DNA from: an uncultured Spirochaetota bacterium
Lineage (GTDB): Bacteria; Spirochaetota; Brachyspiria; Brachyspirales; Brachyspiraceae
Assembly: GCA_944390575.1 (NCBI GenBank)
Contig: CALXQJ010000002.1
Coordinates: forward strand, 124,001-188,000
Direction of reading: 5' to 3'
Length of the DNA stretch: 64,000 nt
Shown: positions 9,234 to 18,724 of the stretch, piece after piece
Layout: each line of letters begins with the position of its first letter
How positions within the stretch are numbered: the stretch's first letter is position 1
The notes under the pieces: model-generated
Databases searched by the model: none
Seen by the model: the letters and a program-made list of their open reading frames with translations, nothing else
Told to the model about the DNA's origin: nothing
Translations under genes and position numbers: made by a program

Positions 9234-9647
9234 TTATATATTATTAAATACATCTTTTAATGTTATATTGTTTAATTCATTTTCCATTGCTTTTTGTATT
9301 TTTTCTAATTTTGGATTTAAGGCTACTTTTATTTTTTTTCCTATTGGGCATTCATTATTTGGATTTTGATGAAAGTTAAATAATTTATTATTTTCTAAAC
9401 TATCAACTGCATTAAATATTTCAAGTAATGTTATATTTGTATAGTCTTTGTTTAGAGATATACCGCCAGTTCCTCTTTTTACAGTTATTAAATTAGCTTT
9501 TTGTAATTGTACTAGAATATTTCTTATTACAACAGGATTTACATTAACACTTTTAGATATAAAATTAGATGTCATTTTTTCATTCTTAAAATATAAGATA
9601 CATATTAATATATGTATAGATATTGTAAATCTCGAACTAATTATCAT
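9234..9647 (-). CDS. Rrf2-family transcriptional regulator (YwnA-like)
   Basis: DNA-binding repressor of the Rrf2 family, 137 aa. I chose the start at MIISSRFTISIHIL because Rrf2 proteins begin this way and an AGGA lies upstream; an open frame continues 28 codons further but has no support. The winged helix covers about 1-80, with the recognition region VNPVVIRNILVQLQKANLI and wing KRGTGGISL. The C-terminal part has a single cysteine (NECPIG), so it lacks the three-Cys iron-sulfur cluster of IscR/NsrR and fits the YwnA/SaiR-like branch. It is divergent from a YwnB-like gene, the same pairing as ywnA/ywnB in Bacillus (from memory). It probably binds the twin operators in the shared intergenic region. 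Confidence 0.88.
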   Translation of the reverse strand: MIISSRFTISIHILICILYFKNEKMTSNFISKSVNVNPVVIRNILVQLQKANLITVKRGTGGISLNKDYTNITLLEIFNAVDSLENNKLFNFHQNPNNECPIGKKIKVALNPKLEKIQKAMENELNNITLKDVFNNI

Positions 9648-9674
9648 CTTATAAGCTATCCTAACATTGATATT

Positions 9675-9703
9675 ATTATATAATATTTTTTTATTGATGT
9701 AAA
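9675..9703 (-). promoter_or_regulatory. promoter of the rrf2-hydrolase operon
   Basis: Read on the minus strand: TTTACA (9703-9698), a 17-base spacer, then TATAAT (9680-9675). It lies 28 bases before the regulator start. Its -35 is about 12 bp from the nearer operator. Confidence 0.6.
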
Positions 9704-9715
9704 TAATTTTTTGTA

Positions 9716-9736
9716 TTGTAATACTTGACATTACAA
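9716..9736. promoter_or_regulatory. operator 1, candidate Rrf2-binding site
   Basis: Inverted repeat TTGTAAT-N7-ATTACAA. It contains the -35 TTGACA (9725-9730) of the divergent plus-strand promoter, so binding would block RNA polymerase. The arms are identical to operator 2. Confidence 0.75.
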
Positions 9737-9753
9737 CGTAAGTGTTTTATTAT
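9725..9753 (+). promoter_or_regulatory. promoter of the YwnB-like gene
   Basis: TTGACA (9725-9730), a 17-base spacer, TATTAT (9748-9753). The -35 is inside operator 1 and the -10 touches operator 2, a layout expected of direct repression. Confidence 0.7.
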
Positions 9754-9773
9754 TGTAATAACTAATATTACAA
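9753..9773. promoter_or_regulatory. operator 2, candidate Rrf2-binding site
   Basis: Second copy of TTGTAAT-N7-ATTACAA, centred 37 bp from operator 1. It lies at the expected transcription start of the plus-strand gene, just before its AAGGAGG site (9776-9782). Confidence 0.75.
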
Positions 9774-9787
9774 CTAAGGAGGCTAAT

Positions 9788-10423
9788 ATGAAAGTAGCTA
9801 TAATAGGTGCTAGTGGAAAAGCTGGTAAACTAATAATGAAAGAATCTTTAAAAAGAGGTATGAGCATTACGGCTATAGTGAGAGATAAATCAAAGATTTC
9901 TGATTTTGATGTAGAAATTATAGAGAAAGATTTATTTAATTTATCTTTAGATGATTTAAAAGGGTTTGATACTATTGTAAGTGCATTTGGAGTATGGGAA
10001 GAATCAGAACTTAGTAAGCATTGTCTAGCAATGGAGCATTTGTGTAATATACTATCTAATAGTAATATAAGATTAATGATTGTTGGAGGTGCTGCTAGTT
10101 TATATATTAATAAAGAACATACTATAATTTTACTTGATACACCTGATTTTCCTGAAATGTTCAAAAAACTTGCTACTGTATCAAAGGATGCTTTTGATAT
10201 TTTAAAGAAATCTAAAAATATTACTTGGACTTATGTTTCACCTTCTGCTAATTTTGACTATGAGGCTAAAGGTACAGGTAGTTATAATATAGGGTTTGAT
10301 GAGCTTTGTTTTAATTCTAGAGGTGAAAGTTTTATAAGTTATGAAGATTTTGCTTTAGCTTTTGTAGATGAGATAGAAAATAAAAAATTTATAAATAAAC
10401 GTATTACATTCTCAGAAAAATAA
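9788..10423 (+). CDS. NAD(P)-binding oxidoreductase-like protein (YwnB-like)
   Basis: Atypical short-chain dehydrogenase/NmrA-like protein, 211 aa. The nucleotide site is GASGKAGK near the N-terminus (7-14 after MKVAII), followed by IVRDKSK and FDTIVSAFGV as in NAD(P)H-binding YwnB/YwnB-like proteins; the mid motif MIVGGAASLY matches the family. The start is the ATG six bases after AAGGAGG; the longer open frame upstream runs through the promoter and operators. The substrate is unknown. Divergent from the Rrf2 regulator and likely repressed by it. Terminated by a strong hairpin. Confidence 0.87.
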   Translation: MKVAIIGASGKAGKLIMKESLKRGMSITAIVRDKSKISDFDVEIIEKDLFNLSLDDLKGFDTIVSAFGVWEESELSKHCLAMEHLCNILSNSNIRLMIVGGAASLYINKEHTIILLDTPDFPEMFKKLATVSKDAFDILKKSKNITWTYVSPSANFDYEAKGTGSYNIGFDELCFNSRGESFISYEDFALAFVDEIENKKFINKRITFSEK

Positions 10424-10437
10424 TACTTTTATAACTT

Positions 10438-10481
10438 AAGTGATTATATCTATTATTGAACGATATAATCACTTATTTTTA
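10438..10481. terminator. bidirectional terminator between the YwnB-like gene and secA
   Basis: A perfect 13-bp stem, AAGTGATTATATC (10438-10450) with GATATAATCACTT (10462-10474), and an 11-base loop. It is T-rich on the right and A/T-rich on the left, and sits between two convergent genes. Confidence 0.8.
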
Positions 10482-10494
10482 TATACTAAATATA

Positions 10495-13410
10495 TTATTT
10501 ACCATGACAATGCTTATATTTCTTACCACTACCACAAGGACAAGGATCATTTCTACCAACTTTATTAGTCATTTTTACATTAGCTTGCCCCATAGATTTT
10601 TTCATTTGTTGATTATTAGCACTCATAGCATCAAAATTACTTTTCTCTTCTATTCCACCATCAAATGTACTTTCTCTATTAATATTATTATCAGGTACAA
10701 TTTTTACTCTCATAATTAAATCTACAAGTTCATTATATATATTAGACATAGTAGACATAAACATCTTATACCCTTCAAGTTTATACTCAGTTAATGGGTT
10801 TTTTTCTGCATATCCTCTAAGTCCAATACCTTCTCTTAAGGAGTCCATAGAAAATAAATGATCTTTCCATCTATTATCAATTACAGATAAGAATATATTC
10901 TTTTCTACTTCTCTAAATATTCTCTCATCTATTTCTTTTGATTTTTTATTATATGTATCTATTAGTAATTTAGATATATTTTCTGTAATAGTATTAATAT
11001 TTCCAGAAGTTAATTCATTAAGTTTATTTTCATCTATTTCTATTAAATAGCTGTTTAACCAAGATGATATTTCATTTACATCAATACTTTTAGAGCCATT
11101 TGATATATCTTGTATAGTGTTTGTAGTAACATCTTTTATTATTTCTTCTATTCTTGAAGATATATTATCAGAGTATAGTATATAATCTCTTTCTGCATAT
11201 ATAGCTATACGTTGTTGATTCATAACATCATCATATTCAAGCAAATGCTTTCTAATATCAAAGTTTCTACCTTCAACTTTTCTCTGAGCATTTTCTATAG
11301 ACTTATTAAGCCACTTATGTCCAAGCTCTTCTTCATCGCCCATACCCATAGCAAGCATCATATTAGAAACACGCTCTCCACCAAATAAACGCATTAAATC
11401 ATCTTCAAGAGATAAGAAAAATACTGAAAGACCAGGATCTCCCTGTCTACCACTTCTACCACGAAGCTGATTATCAATACGACGAGCCTCATGTCTTTCA
11501 CTACCTATAACATGAAGTCCACCAGCTGATAATACCTTTTCTTTATCTTCTTTACATTTCTCATTAATTTGAATAATTCTATCTATCTTATCATTCATCT
11601 CAGAAGCATTATTGTCTAATGCAAGCTTTTTAGCTTCTTCTATCTTACCAGCAATACAAAATCTTACAAAAGCTTCTTTATATAAGTCTATATTCTTAAT
11701 TTTTTGTGTAAGCTCTTCTTTTTTATGAGGATCTCTTTCTTTAAAAGCTTTATCTTTAGTTAGAGTAATAATTTGTTCTATCTCATTAATACCTTGTACT
11801 ATAGGGTTTCCTCCAAGTACAATATCAGTTCCACGTCCAGCCATATTAGTAGCAAGAGTAACAGCTCCAGGTTCTCCAGCCATAGCAATAATCTCAGCCT
11901 CACGAGAGTGATTTTTAGCATTCAATACCTCATGATGAACCTTATATTTCTTTAAGACCTTAGACAATTCCTCATTCATCTCAACAGAAACAGTACCTAT
12001 AAGTACAGGTTTTTTTGCTTCTTGAAGTTCTTTTACATACTTAGCTAATGCCTCAAATTTAGCTTTTTTAGTTCTATATATTTTATCAGATAAATCTTGA
12101 CGAGCAATTCCTCTATTAGTAGGTATAACAGCTACATCTAATTTGTATATTTTATAAAACTCTTCAGCCTCAGTTTCAGCAGTACCAGTCATACCAGAAA
12201 GTTTAGGATACATTCTAAAGTAATTTTGGAATGTAATAGTAGCATAAGTTTGAGATTCATTTTGTATAGCAACTTTTTCTTTAGCCTCTATAGCTTGATG
12301 AAGTCCATCACTATAACGGCGACCTTCTAATACACGTCCTGTAAACTCATCTACTATTAATACTTCTCCATTAGTCACCATATAATCAACATCTTTTTTA
12401 AATACCTTATGTGCTTTTAATGCCTGATTTACATGATGCACTATAGTACTACTTTGAGCACCGTATAAATTTTCTATATTAAGAAGTTTTTCTACCTTAT
12501 GAACTCCCTCTTCAGTTAGATATACATTTTTATCTTTTTCTATTAAAACATAGTCTCCAGTACCAGCAACCTCACGCATACGCTCATCTATTTGTGCCTC
12601 TTTAAGCATAGGGATAATAGCATCTATTTCATAGTACATTTTTATATTTTTTTCAGCAGGTCCTGATATAATTAAAGGTGTTCTTGCTTCGTCTATTAAT
12701 ATACTGTCTACCTCATCGACTATAGCATGATAAAACTTTCTCTGTACTTTATCTTCTTTACGTACTACCATATTATCTCTTAAGTAGTCAAAACCAAACT
12801 CATTATTAGTACCATAAACTATATCTTTCATATAGCATTCACGTCTTTCAGGAGAATGTGGTCTTGTATCATCTAATATACCTACACTAATACCAAGCAT
12901 AGAGTATATAGGAGTCATCCATTCAGCATCACGCTTTGCAAGATAATTATTTACTGTAACTACATGTACACCAAGTCCTGTTAATGCATTTAAATATACA
13001 GCCAATGTAGCTACAAGAGTTTTACCTTCTCCTGTTTTCATCTCTGCAATACGCCCTTGATGAAGTACAGTAGCACCCATTATTTGTACATCAAAATGTC
13101 TCATACCAGTAGTACGAATACTTGCTTCTCTTACTACTGCAAAAGCTTCTGGTAGTATATCATCTAATACTTGTTGTAATTTTTGTTTATTTTCTTCTAT
13201 AGATAGATCTAATTCTTCTGTTTTACAACCTATATAATCTTCTACTCTTTTTCTAAACTCTTTTGTTTTATTTGTTAACTCTTCATTTGATAGTTTTTTT
13301 ATTTCTTCTTCAAAGTTATTTGTTTTTTCTACTATAGGTTTTAATACTTTTTCATCATTTTGTGCTTTTGAACCAAATATAAGTTTGAATATAACATCCA
13401 TTACCGCCAT
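10495..13410 (-). CDS. secA: SecA, preprotein translocase ATPase
   Basis: Motor ATPase that drives secreted proteins through SecYEG. Walker A KTGEGKT lies at 125-131 and DEVD at 232-235. The helicase-like second domain includes TNMAGRGTDI and the HEARRIDNQLRGRSGRQGD segment. A C-terminal zinc motif has Cys957, Cys959, Cys968 and His969, used in other species to bind SecB or phospholipid. At 971 aa it is within the usual range. The start follows AAGGAG at 11 bases. No sec partners are adjacent, and a single copy is present here. Confidence 0.98.
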   Translation of the reverse strand: MAVMDVIFKLIFGSKAQNDEKVLKPIVEKTNNFEEEIKKLSNEELTNKTKEFRKRVEDYIGCKTEELDLSIEENKQKLQQVLDDILPEAFAVVREASIRTTGMRHFDVQIMGATVLHQGRIAEMKTGEGKTLVATLAVYLNALTGLGVHVVTVNNYLAKRDAEWMTPIYSMLGISVGILDDTRPHSPERRECYMKDIVYGTNNEFGFDYLRDNMVVRKEDKVQRKFYHAIVDEVDSILIDEARTPLIISGPAEKNIKMYYEIDAIIPMLKEAQIDERMREVAGTGDYVLIEKDKNVYLTEEGVHKVEKLLNIENLYGAQSSTIVHHVNQALKAHKVFKKDVDYMVTNGEVLIVDEFTGRVLEGRRYSDGLHQAIEAKEKVAIQNESQTYATITFQNYFRMYPKLSGMTGTAETEAEEFYKIYKLDVAVIPTNRGIARQDLSDKIYRTKKAKFEALAKYVKELQEAKKPVLIGTVSVEMNEELSKVLKKYKVHHEVLNAKNHSREAEIIAMAGEPGAVTLATNMAGRGTDIVLGGNPIVQGINEIEQIITLTKDKAFKERDPHKKEELTQKIKNIDLYKEAFVRFCIAGKIEEAKKLALDNNASEMNDKIDRIIQINEKCKEDKEKVLSAGGLHVIGSERHEARRIDNQLRGRSGRQGDPGLSVFFLSLEDDLMRLFGGERVSNMMLAMGMGDEEELGHKWLNKSIENAQRKVEGRNFDIRKHLLEYDDVMNQQRIAIYAERDYILYSDNISSRIEEIIKDVTTNTIQDISNGSKSIDVNEISSWLNSYLIEIDENKLNELTSGNINTITENISKLLIDTYNKKSKEIDERIFREVEKNIFLSVIDNRWKDHLFSMDSLREGIGLRGYAEKNPLTEYKLEGYKMFMSTMSNIYNELVDLIMRVKIVPDNNINRESTFDGGIEEKSNFDAMSANNQQMKKSMGQANVKMTNKVGRNDPCPCGSGKKYKHCHGK

Positions 13411-13519
13411 TTTATTTAAGTCTCCTTAACTTAAAAAAATATACATTAATATATTTCGATTTTAACATAAAAATCAAATATTACAAAGTCCATATACTTA
13501 TTTAATTTAATATTTAATT

Positions 13520-14578
13520 CTATATTTTTAGTATATATATATGTTCTTTCACAAATTTTTTATTGTTATTAGAATTACTCTTAAATTTTAAATAATCAAA
13601 TTTTACTAGTTCTACTTTTCCTACCTTAGACATTATATATATTATATCTTCCTCTTTCATAATACCTTCATCATTATAACTCAATATACAATATTTATAA
13701 TTGGCATTATTAATAATAAATTCTAAATCAATTAAAGCAGTTTTTCTATTACAAAATGAAGATTTTTGATTTTTATAATCTCTCATACCAGATATTCCTT
13801 TTATTTTAGGATTATCATATTTTGCTATAGTTTCTAATATATGATAGTTAGGAGCATATTGTCTTTCATTATACGGAGGGTCTAAGTATAATATGTCTGT
13901 ATTTATATTTTTTACTATATCCATACTATTGCCAATAAATACTTCATTTTTTTTATTATTAAATATTAATTTTATAGGTTTTAATACAAAAGATTTTAAT
14001 GCTCTTCTATCCCATTTTTTTTGAAAAGCAGCATATACTCCAGAAATATTTGAAAAAAAAGAAACACTTTCTATCAATGAAGCTATTAAAATAAAATACT
14101 CGTTATCATTAATCAAATCATCATTTTTCCATTTCTCTATCTCAATTCTTATAGCATCAATCTTCTTTGCATTGTAATCTGAAAAATACATTCTTCTATA
14201 TTCTTTATTCTCAGTACCTCCCATTGTGTAATTATTATATATAAAGCCTTCAAATAGCTCAATATTATTTAAATACTCTAAAACTAATTCTAAATTTGAA
14301 TCAGAAAATAAATACATATTCTTATTTTTTATATTTAAGTAATATAATAATTTTTCAAATTCAGGTACTATATTATTTTTTATATATGCATATTGTAAAC
14401 AATAAGAAAAATATAATATATCAGATGAATATACTTTGTAATTCAAACTCTTGAAGAATTTGCTAACATTAGCTGTTCCAGCAAAAAAATCAAAAAATAT
14501 TTTACCACGTATATTTTTTGAATTAATTATTGAATACATATTTTTTAGCAGATTTTCTTTGTTTCCAATAAACCTCAT
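13520..14578 (-). CDS. D12-class adenine-specific DNA methyltransferase (second modification gene)
   Basis: N6-adenine DNA methylase of the Dam/D12 family. The order is SAM motif FFDFFAGTANVSKFF (about 28-42), a long central recognition region, then catalytic DPPYNERQYAPNYH (about 230-245). The DPPYNxRQY form is typical of methylases paired with asymmetric-site restriction enzymes (from memory). 352 aa. It lies 3 bp after the other methylase and is translated in the same direction, so the pair and the broken restriction gene form one operon. Target sequence unknown. Confidence 0.85.
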   Translation of the reverse strand: MRFIGNKENLLKNMYSIINSKNIRGKIFFDFFAGTANVSKFFKSLNYKVYSSDILYFSYCLQYAYIKNNIVPEFEKLLYYLNIKNKNMYLFSDSNLELVLEYLNNIELFEGFIYNNYTMGGTENKEYRRMYFSDYNAKKIDAIRIEIEKWKNDDLINDNEYFILIASLIESVSFFSNISGVYAAFQKKWDRRALKSFVLKPIKLIFNNKKNEVFIGNSMDIVKNINTDILYLDPPYNERQYAPNYHILETIAKYDNPKIKGISGMRDYKNQKSSFCNRKTALIDLEFIINNANYKYCILSYNDEGIMKEEDIIYIMSKVGKVELVKFDYLKFKSNSNNNKKFVKEHIYILKI

Positions 14579-14581
14579 AAA

Positions 14582-15517
14582 CTATATTTCCATATTAGAA
14601 AATAAATTTCTTTTATTCGTATCTTCATCTAAAGAATTTGTTTTATAATTTGTTATTAACACTTCTATAGTTTTAGATTCTAATAATATTTTTTTATTAT
14701 AACAAGAATTATTATAATTAGAATCTATTTTTTTTATATTATAATTATTATACGAAATCCATTCTTTTAATATATTATTGACTTGACCGTTATGAATTAA
14801 AAAATTAGATAAAGCAAATTTTATATTTCTTTTATTAAGATTATCTAAAATATTTAATAACATAATTTCACTATCTTTATTCCAACCAGTAAATCCTCTC
14901 TTACCATCATTATAAGTTCCTGTACTAATAAGATAAGGAGGATCACAATATACAAAATCGTTTTCTTTCAAAAAATCAAAATTAAAACATTCAAAATTGT
15001 TATTACTAAAATGTATATTTAAACTCTGCATTCTATAAATAAAATTTTCTAAATTATTTTTTATAGAATTATTAAATGAACTTCTATACTTTCCAAAAGG
15101 ATTATTGAATTGATGATTATTATTAAACCTTATCTGATGATTAAATGAATACGATACTAAAACAAATAAATCAAGAGGTTTTCTATTTGTATTATATTCA
15201 TCTCTCAATCTATTATAACCATCAACATTATCATCAGATAACTGATATTCTTCTATCCTATTATAAATATATTCTAATACTTTATTATATTTTAATTCAT
15301 AGAATAATTTATACAGATCTATTAAATAAATTAAATTATCATTCATAAATATTTTTTGAGCTTTTACATTAACGGCAATATTTCCACCACCTGTAAACAA
15401 ATCTATAAAATTATTAATATACTTTGGAAATATAGGTACTATTTGATTTAATATTTTATATTTACCACCTATATAATTTAATGGCGATTTAACAAAAAAA
15501 ATATTAGATTTAAGCAT
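14582..15517 (-). CDS. D12-class adenine-specific DNA methyltransferase (first modification gene)
   Basis: Second Dam-like N6-adenine methylase, 311 aa. It opens with the family signature SPLNYIGGKYK (about 11-21), followed by SAM motif FIDLFTGGGNIAVNV and catalytic DPPYLISTGTYN (about 190-205). It is intact, unlike the restriction enzyme gene one base upstream. Two D12 enzymes in tandem suggest that each methylates one strand of a non-palindromic site. Very A/T-rich codons match the surroundings, so composition gives no sign of recent transfer. Confidence 0.87.
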   Translation of the reverse strand: MLKSNIFFVKSPLNYIGGKYKILNQIVPIFPKYINNFIDLFTGGGNIAVNVKAQKIFMNDNLIYLIDLYKLFYELKYNKVLEYIYNRIEEYQLSDDNVDGYNRLRDEYNTNRKPLDLFVLVSYSFNHQIRFNNNHQFNNPFGKYRSSFNNSIKNNLENFIYRMQSLNIHFSNNNFECFNFDFLKENDFVYCDPPYLISTGTYNDGKRGFTGWNKDSEIMLLNILDNLNKRNIKFALSNFLIHNGQVNNILKEWISYNNYNIKKIDSNYNNSCYNKKILLESKTIEVLITNYKTNSLDEDTNKRNLFSNMEI

Positions 15518-15518
15518 G

Positions 15519-16897
15519 TCAATTTCTCCAAAAATCTAATAAATTTTTGACTGCTAATTTAAACAAATGTGGAGCTTCTATTCCAAGTAAAATATTCCCA
15601 TCTTTTGACAATAAGAAACCTATCTTGATCTCTTGTTTAATATCTTTTTCATTTCCTCCATATATAACTAATGTTCTTATAATCTCATATTTAGGATAAT
15701 ATTTTTTTATATACATGCCTTCTATTTTACAATATTCTTCTAATGATTTTAATCCTTCTTTTAAATTAGTTATTTTTTTACCTTCTATATTGATTATTTC
15801 CAATTTATTAACATCTATTAAAATCAAATCAGGTATGTTCAACTTTGCAGTTTTATTTCCTGATTTATAATCTTCTCTATTAACATATTTTTCTAAAGCT
15901 ATATATTCATTTTCTGAAGTTATAAAATATCCTTTCTCACATCCAGCATGATTTTCAAAAATTGAATTTCCATTAGTAAAACTTTCAACTATAACATGTA
16001 CAAATATTGTGGCTAATTTTTCCCCTTCTCTATCATAATGCCAATATAAGTTATCTAATTCTACTTTTGGTATATAAAGTTTATCAAGACCAATATTAAG
16101 ATCATGAGCAATTTGTACAAATTTACTTTTTTTTATATGTCTTTGTTCTAATTTATGTTTAGTAATAATTATATTATATTTCCAACCTAATTTTCTTAAA
16201 GCATAAGATATAGCTGTCAAAGCTCCTATATTTGGATCTTGAGATAAACTATCAGATTTTTTTAGTATACCAGATATTTCTATTACATTATTATTTATTT
16301 TTGTAATTGTTATTGGAGTATTACCTTTTGGAGGTTTTCTCATATTGTTTTTAAATGTTATGAGCTCATCAATATTAGAAAAAGGTATTATTTTATTTGT
16401 CTCTTCATCTGTAAAAAAAACATTAAAAGTCTTTAATAGTTTGACTCCAAAAGTATATGTATCAGTAAATTTTCTATTAATATTTTGTCTTTGATGAAGC
16501 ATTACTTTTTTTACATTTTTATAATAATCATCAACAAATATAAACTTTATTGCTCTTTGATAAATCGAAGTATTACGACTTTCTTTATCTCTGTTTTTGT
16601 TTCTTCTATAGCATATATTGGATTATCATAATGATTTGGCTCATTATATTGATAAAATATTAAGTAATCTACAAAACTTGATGAACCTTTAGATATTTTT
16701 ATAAATATATTTTCTATTTTATTACAATTAATCCCAATAACCTTATATGTAAAATTAAATGAATTATTTTCAAGTATAGGGATAACCCTAATATTATCTA
16801 TAAATGATGAGAAGTTATAATCTTTTAAAAAAATTTTTATAATAGTTTCTAAAGTCTTTACTCTAGGATATTCTTCTGATAAAATCCATAAATTCAC
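15519..16897 (-). pseudogene. type II restriction endonuclease, frameshifted
   Basis: Two adjoining open frames (16897-16547, then the frame open from about 16589 to 15519) form one protein of about 459 aa. The first runs from MNLWILSEEYP to ...AIEETKTE and then leaves frame. The second, read upstream of its internal ATG at 16502, gives DKESRNTSIYQRAIKFIF VDDYYKNVKKVM, which is the natural continuation. Inserting one base near 16590 would restore TKTDDKESRNT. EETK is a candidate PD-(D/E)XK end in the first part; another candidate, IPDL followed by IEGKK, is in the second. A GGAG precedes the start. No slippery heptamer is visible, so mutation or an assembly error is likelier than programmed shifting. 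The downstream methylases are intact. Confidence 0.82.
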
Positions 16898-17150
16898 TTG
16901 ATAGCTCCAAAAATTATTCTTTATATAGAAAAATTATAATTTATTTTAACAAAAAAATATTAATTATAAAATGTATTTTACTACAAAAATATTATAATGC
17001 TATTAATTATTTTATTTATAAAATAATATGTTATTACTTTTATTAAAGATATATAGTATAACTTTTTTACATTAATAAAATATCTTGATTTTTAATTATA
17101 ATCAGTATATATATAATATCATTATATATTAAAGTAAGGAGTTTTTTCTT

Positions 17151-17648
17151 ATGGCTAAAGATCCAAGTTTTGATATAGTTTCTGAAGTGGATTTACAGGT
17201 TATAGATGACTGTGTAAATGTTGCAGTTAAAGAAATTAGTAATAGATTTGATTTTAAAGGACAAAATATTACAATAGAGTTTAGTAAGGGTGATAAAACA
17301 GTTACTATACATACTCCATCTGATTTTACTCTACAACAGGTGCGTGAAATATTATTTTCTAAGTTCATCAAAAGAGGACTAAATCAAAAGTGTCTTAGAG
17401 AGAAGAAAAAAGAAAAGGCTACTGGAGATTCTGTACGTGAAATTAATGAAGTTGTAACTGGAATAGATAAAGACTTAGCTAAACAGATTGTAAAAGATAT
17501 TAAAGATCTTAAACTTAAAGTTCAAGCATCTATACAGGATGAACAAGTTAGAGTTAGTGGTGCTAAAAAAGATGACTTACAAGCTGTTATTAATGCTCTT
17601 AAAGAAAAAGAATATCCTATACCACTGCAGTTTACAAATTATAGATAA
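17151..17648 (+). CDS. yajQ: YajQ-family nucleotide-binding protein
   Basis: Small cytoplasmic protein of the UPF0234/YajQ family; members bind RNA/nucleotides and in some bacteria cyclic di-GMP. It shows the family start [14 protein letters not shown], the central SNRFDFKG motif (35-42) and the C-terminal PLQFTNYR ending. The length, 165 aa, is standard. The start follows AAGGAG. About 250 bases of AT-rich sequence with only weak hairpins lie upstream. The next gene begins 19 bases downstream and may be co-transcribed. Confidence 0.95.
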   Translation: MAKDPSFDIVSEVDLQVIDDCVNVAVKEISNRFDFKGQNITIEFSKGDKTVTIHTPSDFTLQQVREILFSKFIKRGLNQKCLREKKKEKATGDSVREINEVVTGIDKDLAKQIVKDIKDLKLKVQASIQDEQVRVSGAKKDDLQAVINALKEKEYPIPLQFTNYR

Positions 17649-17667
17649 TAATATATATACTTTTTAT

Positions 17668-18603
17668 ATGAAAAAATTTTTATTTATTTTATTATTTGTA
17701 TTATTAAATTGCTCTCATAATAATACTTCTAATAATAAACATCAATATAAAATAGCACTTTTTACTAGTGTTAATACAGCTTTTGTAGAAACATTAGTTA
17801 AGGATATAGAAAGTTATAGTTCTATAAAGTATAAAAATATTTCTATAAAGAGATATTATAATTATAATCCTGATATTCAAAGAGCTCAAATTAGAGAGGC
17901 TATTTTAAATGGAGTTGATGCTATTTTACTTCAAATAGCTGATATTAATATGGCTCCTGAGATAGATAAGTATATAAAAAGTCATAATATTCCTTTAGTA
18001 TATTTTAATATAAAACCAACAACTTTACAGTCTGGTACTTATACTTATGTTGGTGTCAATGAAAATATAATAGGGTATTTACAAGTATTAGAAGTTCTTA
18101 AGGTTCGTAAAGATGGTAATGCTGTAATATTAACTGGCAATCCAAATAATGAGGCATCTACAATTAGAACAGGGTCTGTTATTGAAACTTTATCTAATAC
18201 TAAAATTAAACTTATAGATAAGGCACGTGCTAATTGGTATGAGAATCTTGCTTTTGATTCTGTAATTAATTGGTTTGATCGTGATCTTCCTATAGATATT
18301 ATTTTTGCTAATAATGATGATATGGCTATAGGTGCTATAAATGCTATTCGCTCTCTTAATAAAAGAGCTGGAACTAATAAGGGTGATATTGTTGTTGTTG
18401 GTGTTGATGCTACTTATTCTTCTTATAATTATTTATTGGATGGTAGCTTATATTCTTCTATTGTACAAGATTCTAAAACAGAGGCGAGGATTATTGTAGA
18501 TACTATTGTTAATATTATAAATAATATAGATGATACAGCATTTAATCCTTCTATCATAAAAGTAGATCCTTATATTATAAATGCAAGTAATGTAGATAAG
18601 TAA
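17668..18603 (+). CDS. sugar-binding periplasmic lipoprotein, type 1 (RbsB/MglB-like)
   Basis: Solute-binding protein of the Peripla_BP_4 fold, 311 aa. The lipobox ends LLNC with Cys15. The mature part begins KIALFTSVNTAFVETL, then has AILLQIADINMAPEID, the hinge-region FANNDDMAIGAINAI (DDMA motif common to ribose/galactose binders) and IVVVGVDATYSSY. I chose the ATG directly before the signal peptide; the open frame runs back into yajQ. No permease or ATPase is nearby, so it either serves a distant ABC transporter or is a sensor. The ligand is unknown. Confidence 0.85.
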   Translation: MKKFLFILLFVLLNCSHNNTSNNKHQYKIALFTSVNTAFVETLVKDIESYSSIKYKNISIKRYYNYNPDIQRAQIREAILNGVDAILLQIADINMAPEIDKYIKSHNIPLVYFNIKPTTLQSGTYTYVGVNENIIGYLQVLEVLKVRKDGNAVILTGNPNNEASTIRTGSVIETLSNTKIKLIDKARANWYENLAFDSVINWFDRDLPIDIIFANNDDMAIGAINAIRSLNKRAGTNKGDIVVVGVDATYSSYNYLLDGSLYSSIVQDSKTEARIIVDTIVNIINNIDDTAFNPSIIKVDPYIINASNVDK

Positions 18604-18724
18604 ATTATAAGTAGTAAAAATATATTTTTTTATTGTTATAGTCTTCTTATATGTTGTTTTATTAATTGTATTATTGAACTATTATATATGGTATAAAGCA
18701 GTATATTGGAGATTGTGATAGGGT

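Noticed and set aside
16580-16605. Programmed ribosomal frameshift in the restriction gene
   Set aside because: No X-XXY-YYZ slippery heptamer in the correct frame and no clear downstream structure; a deletion explains it better.
17006-17027. AT-only hairpin upstream of yajQ
   Set aside because: Nine A/T pairs in an AT-rich gap arise easily by chance; no T run or other function visible.
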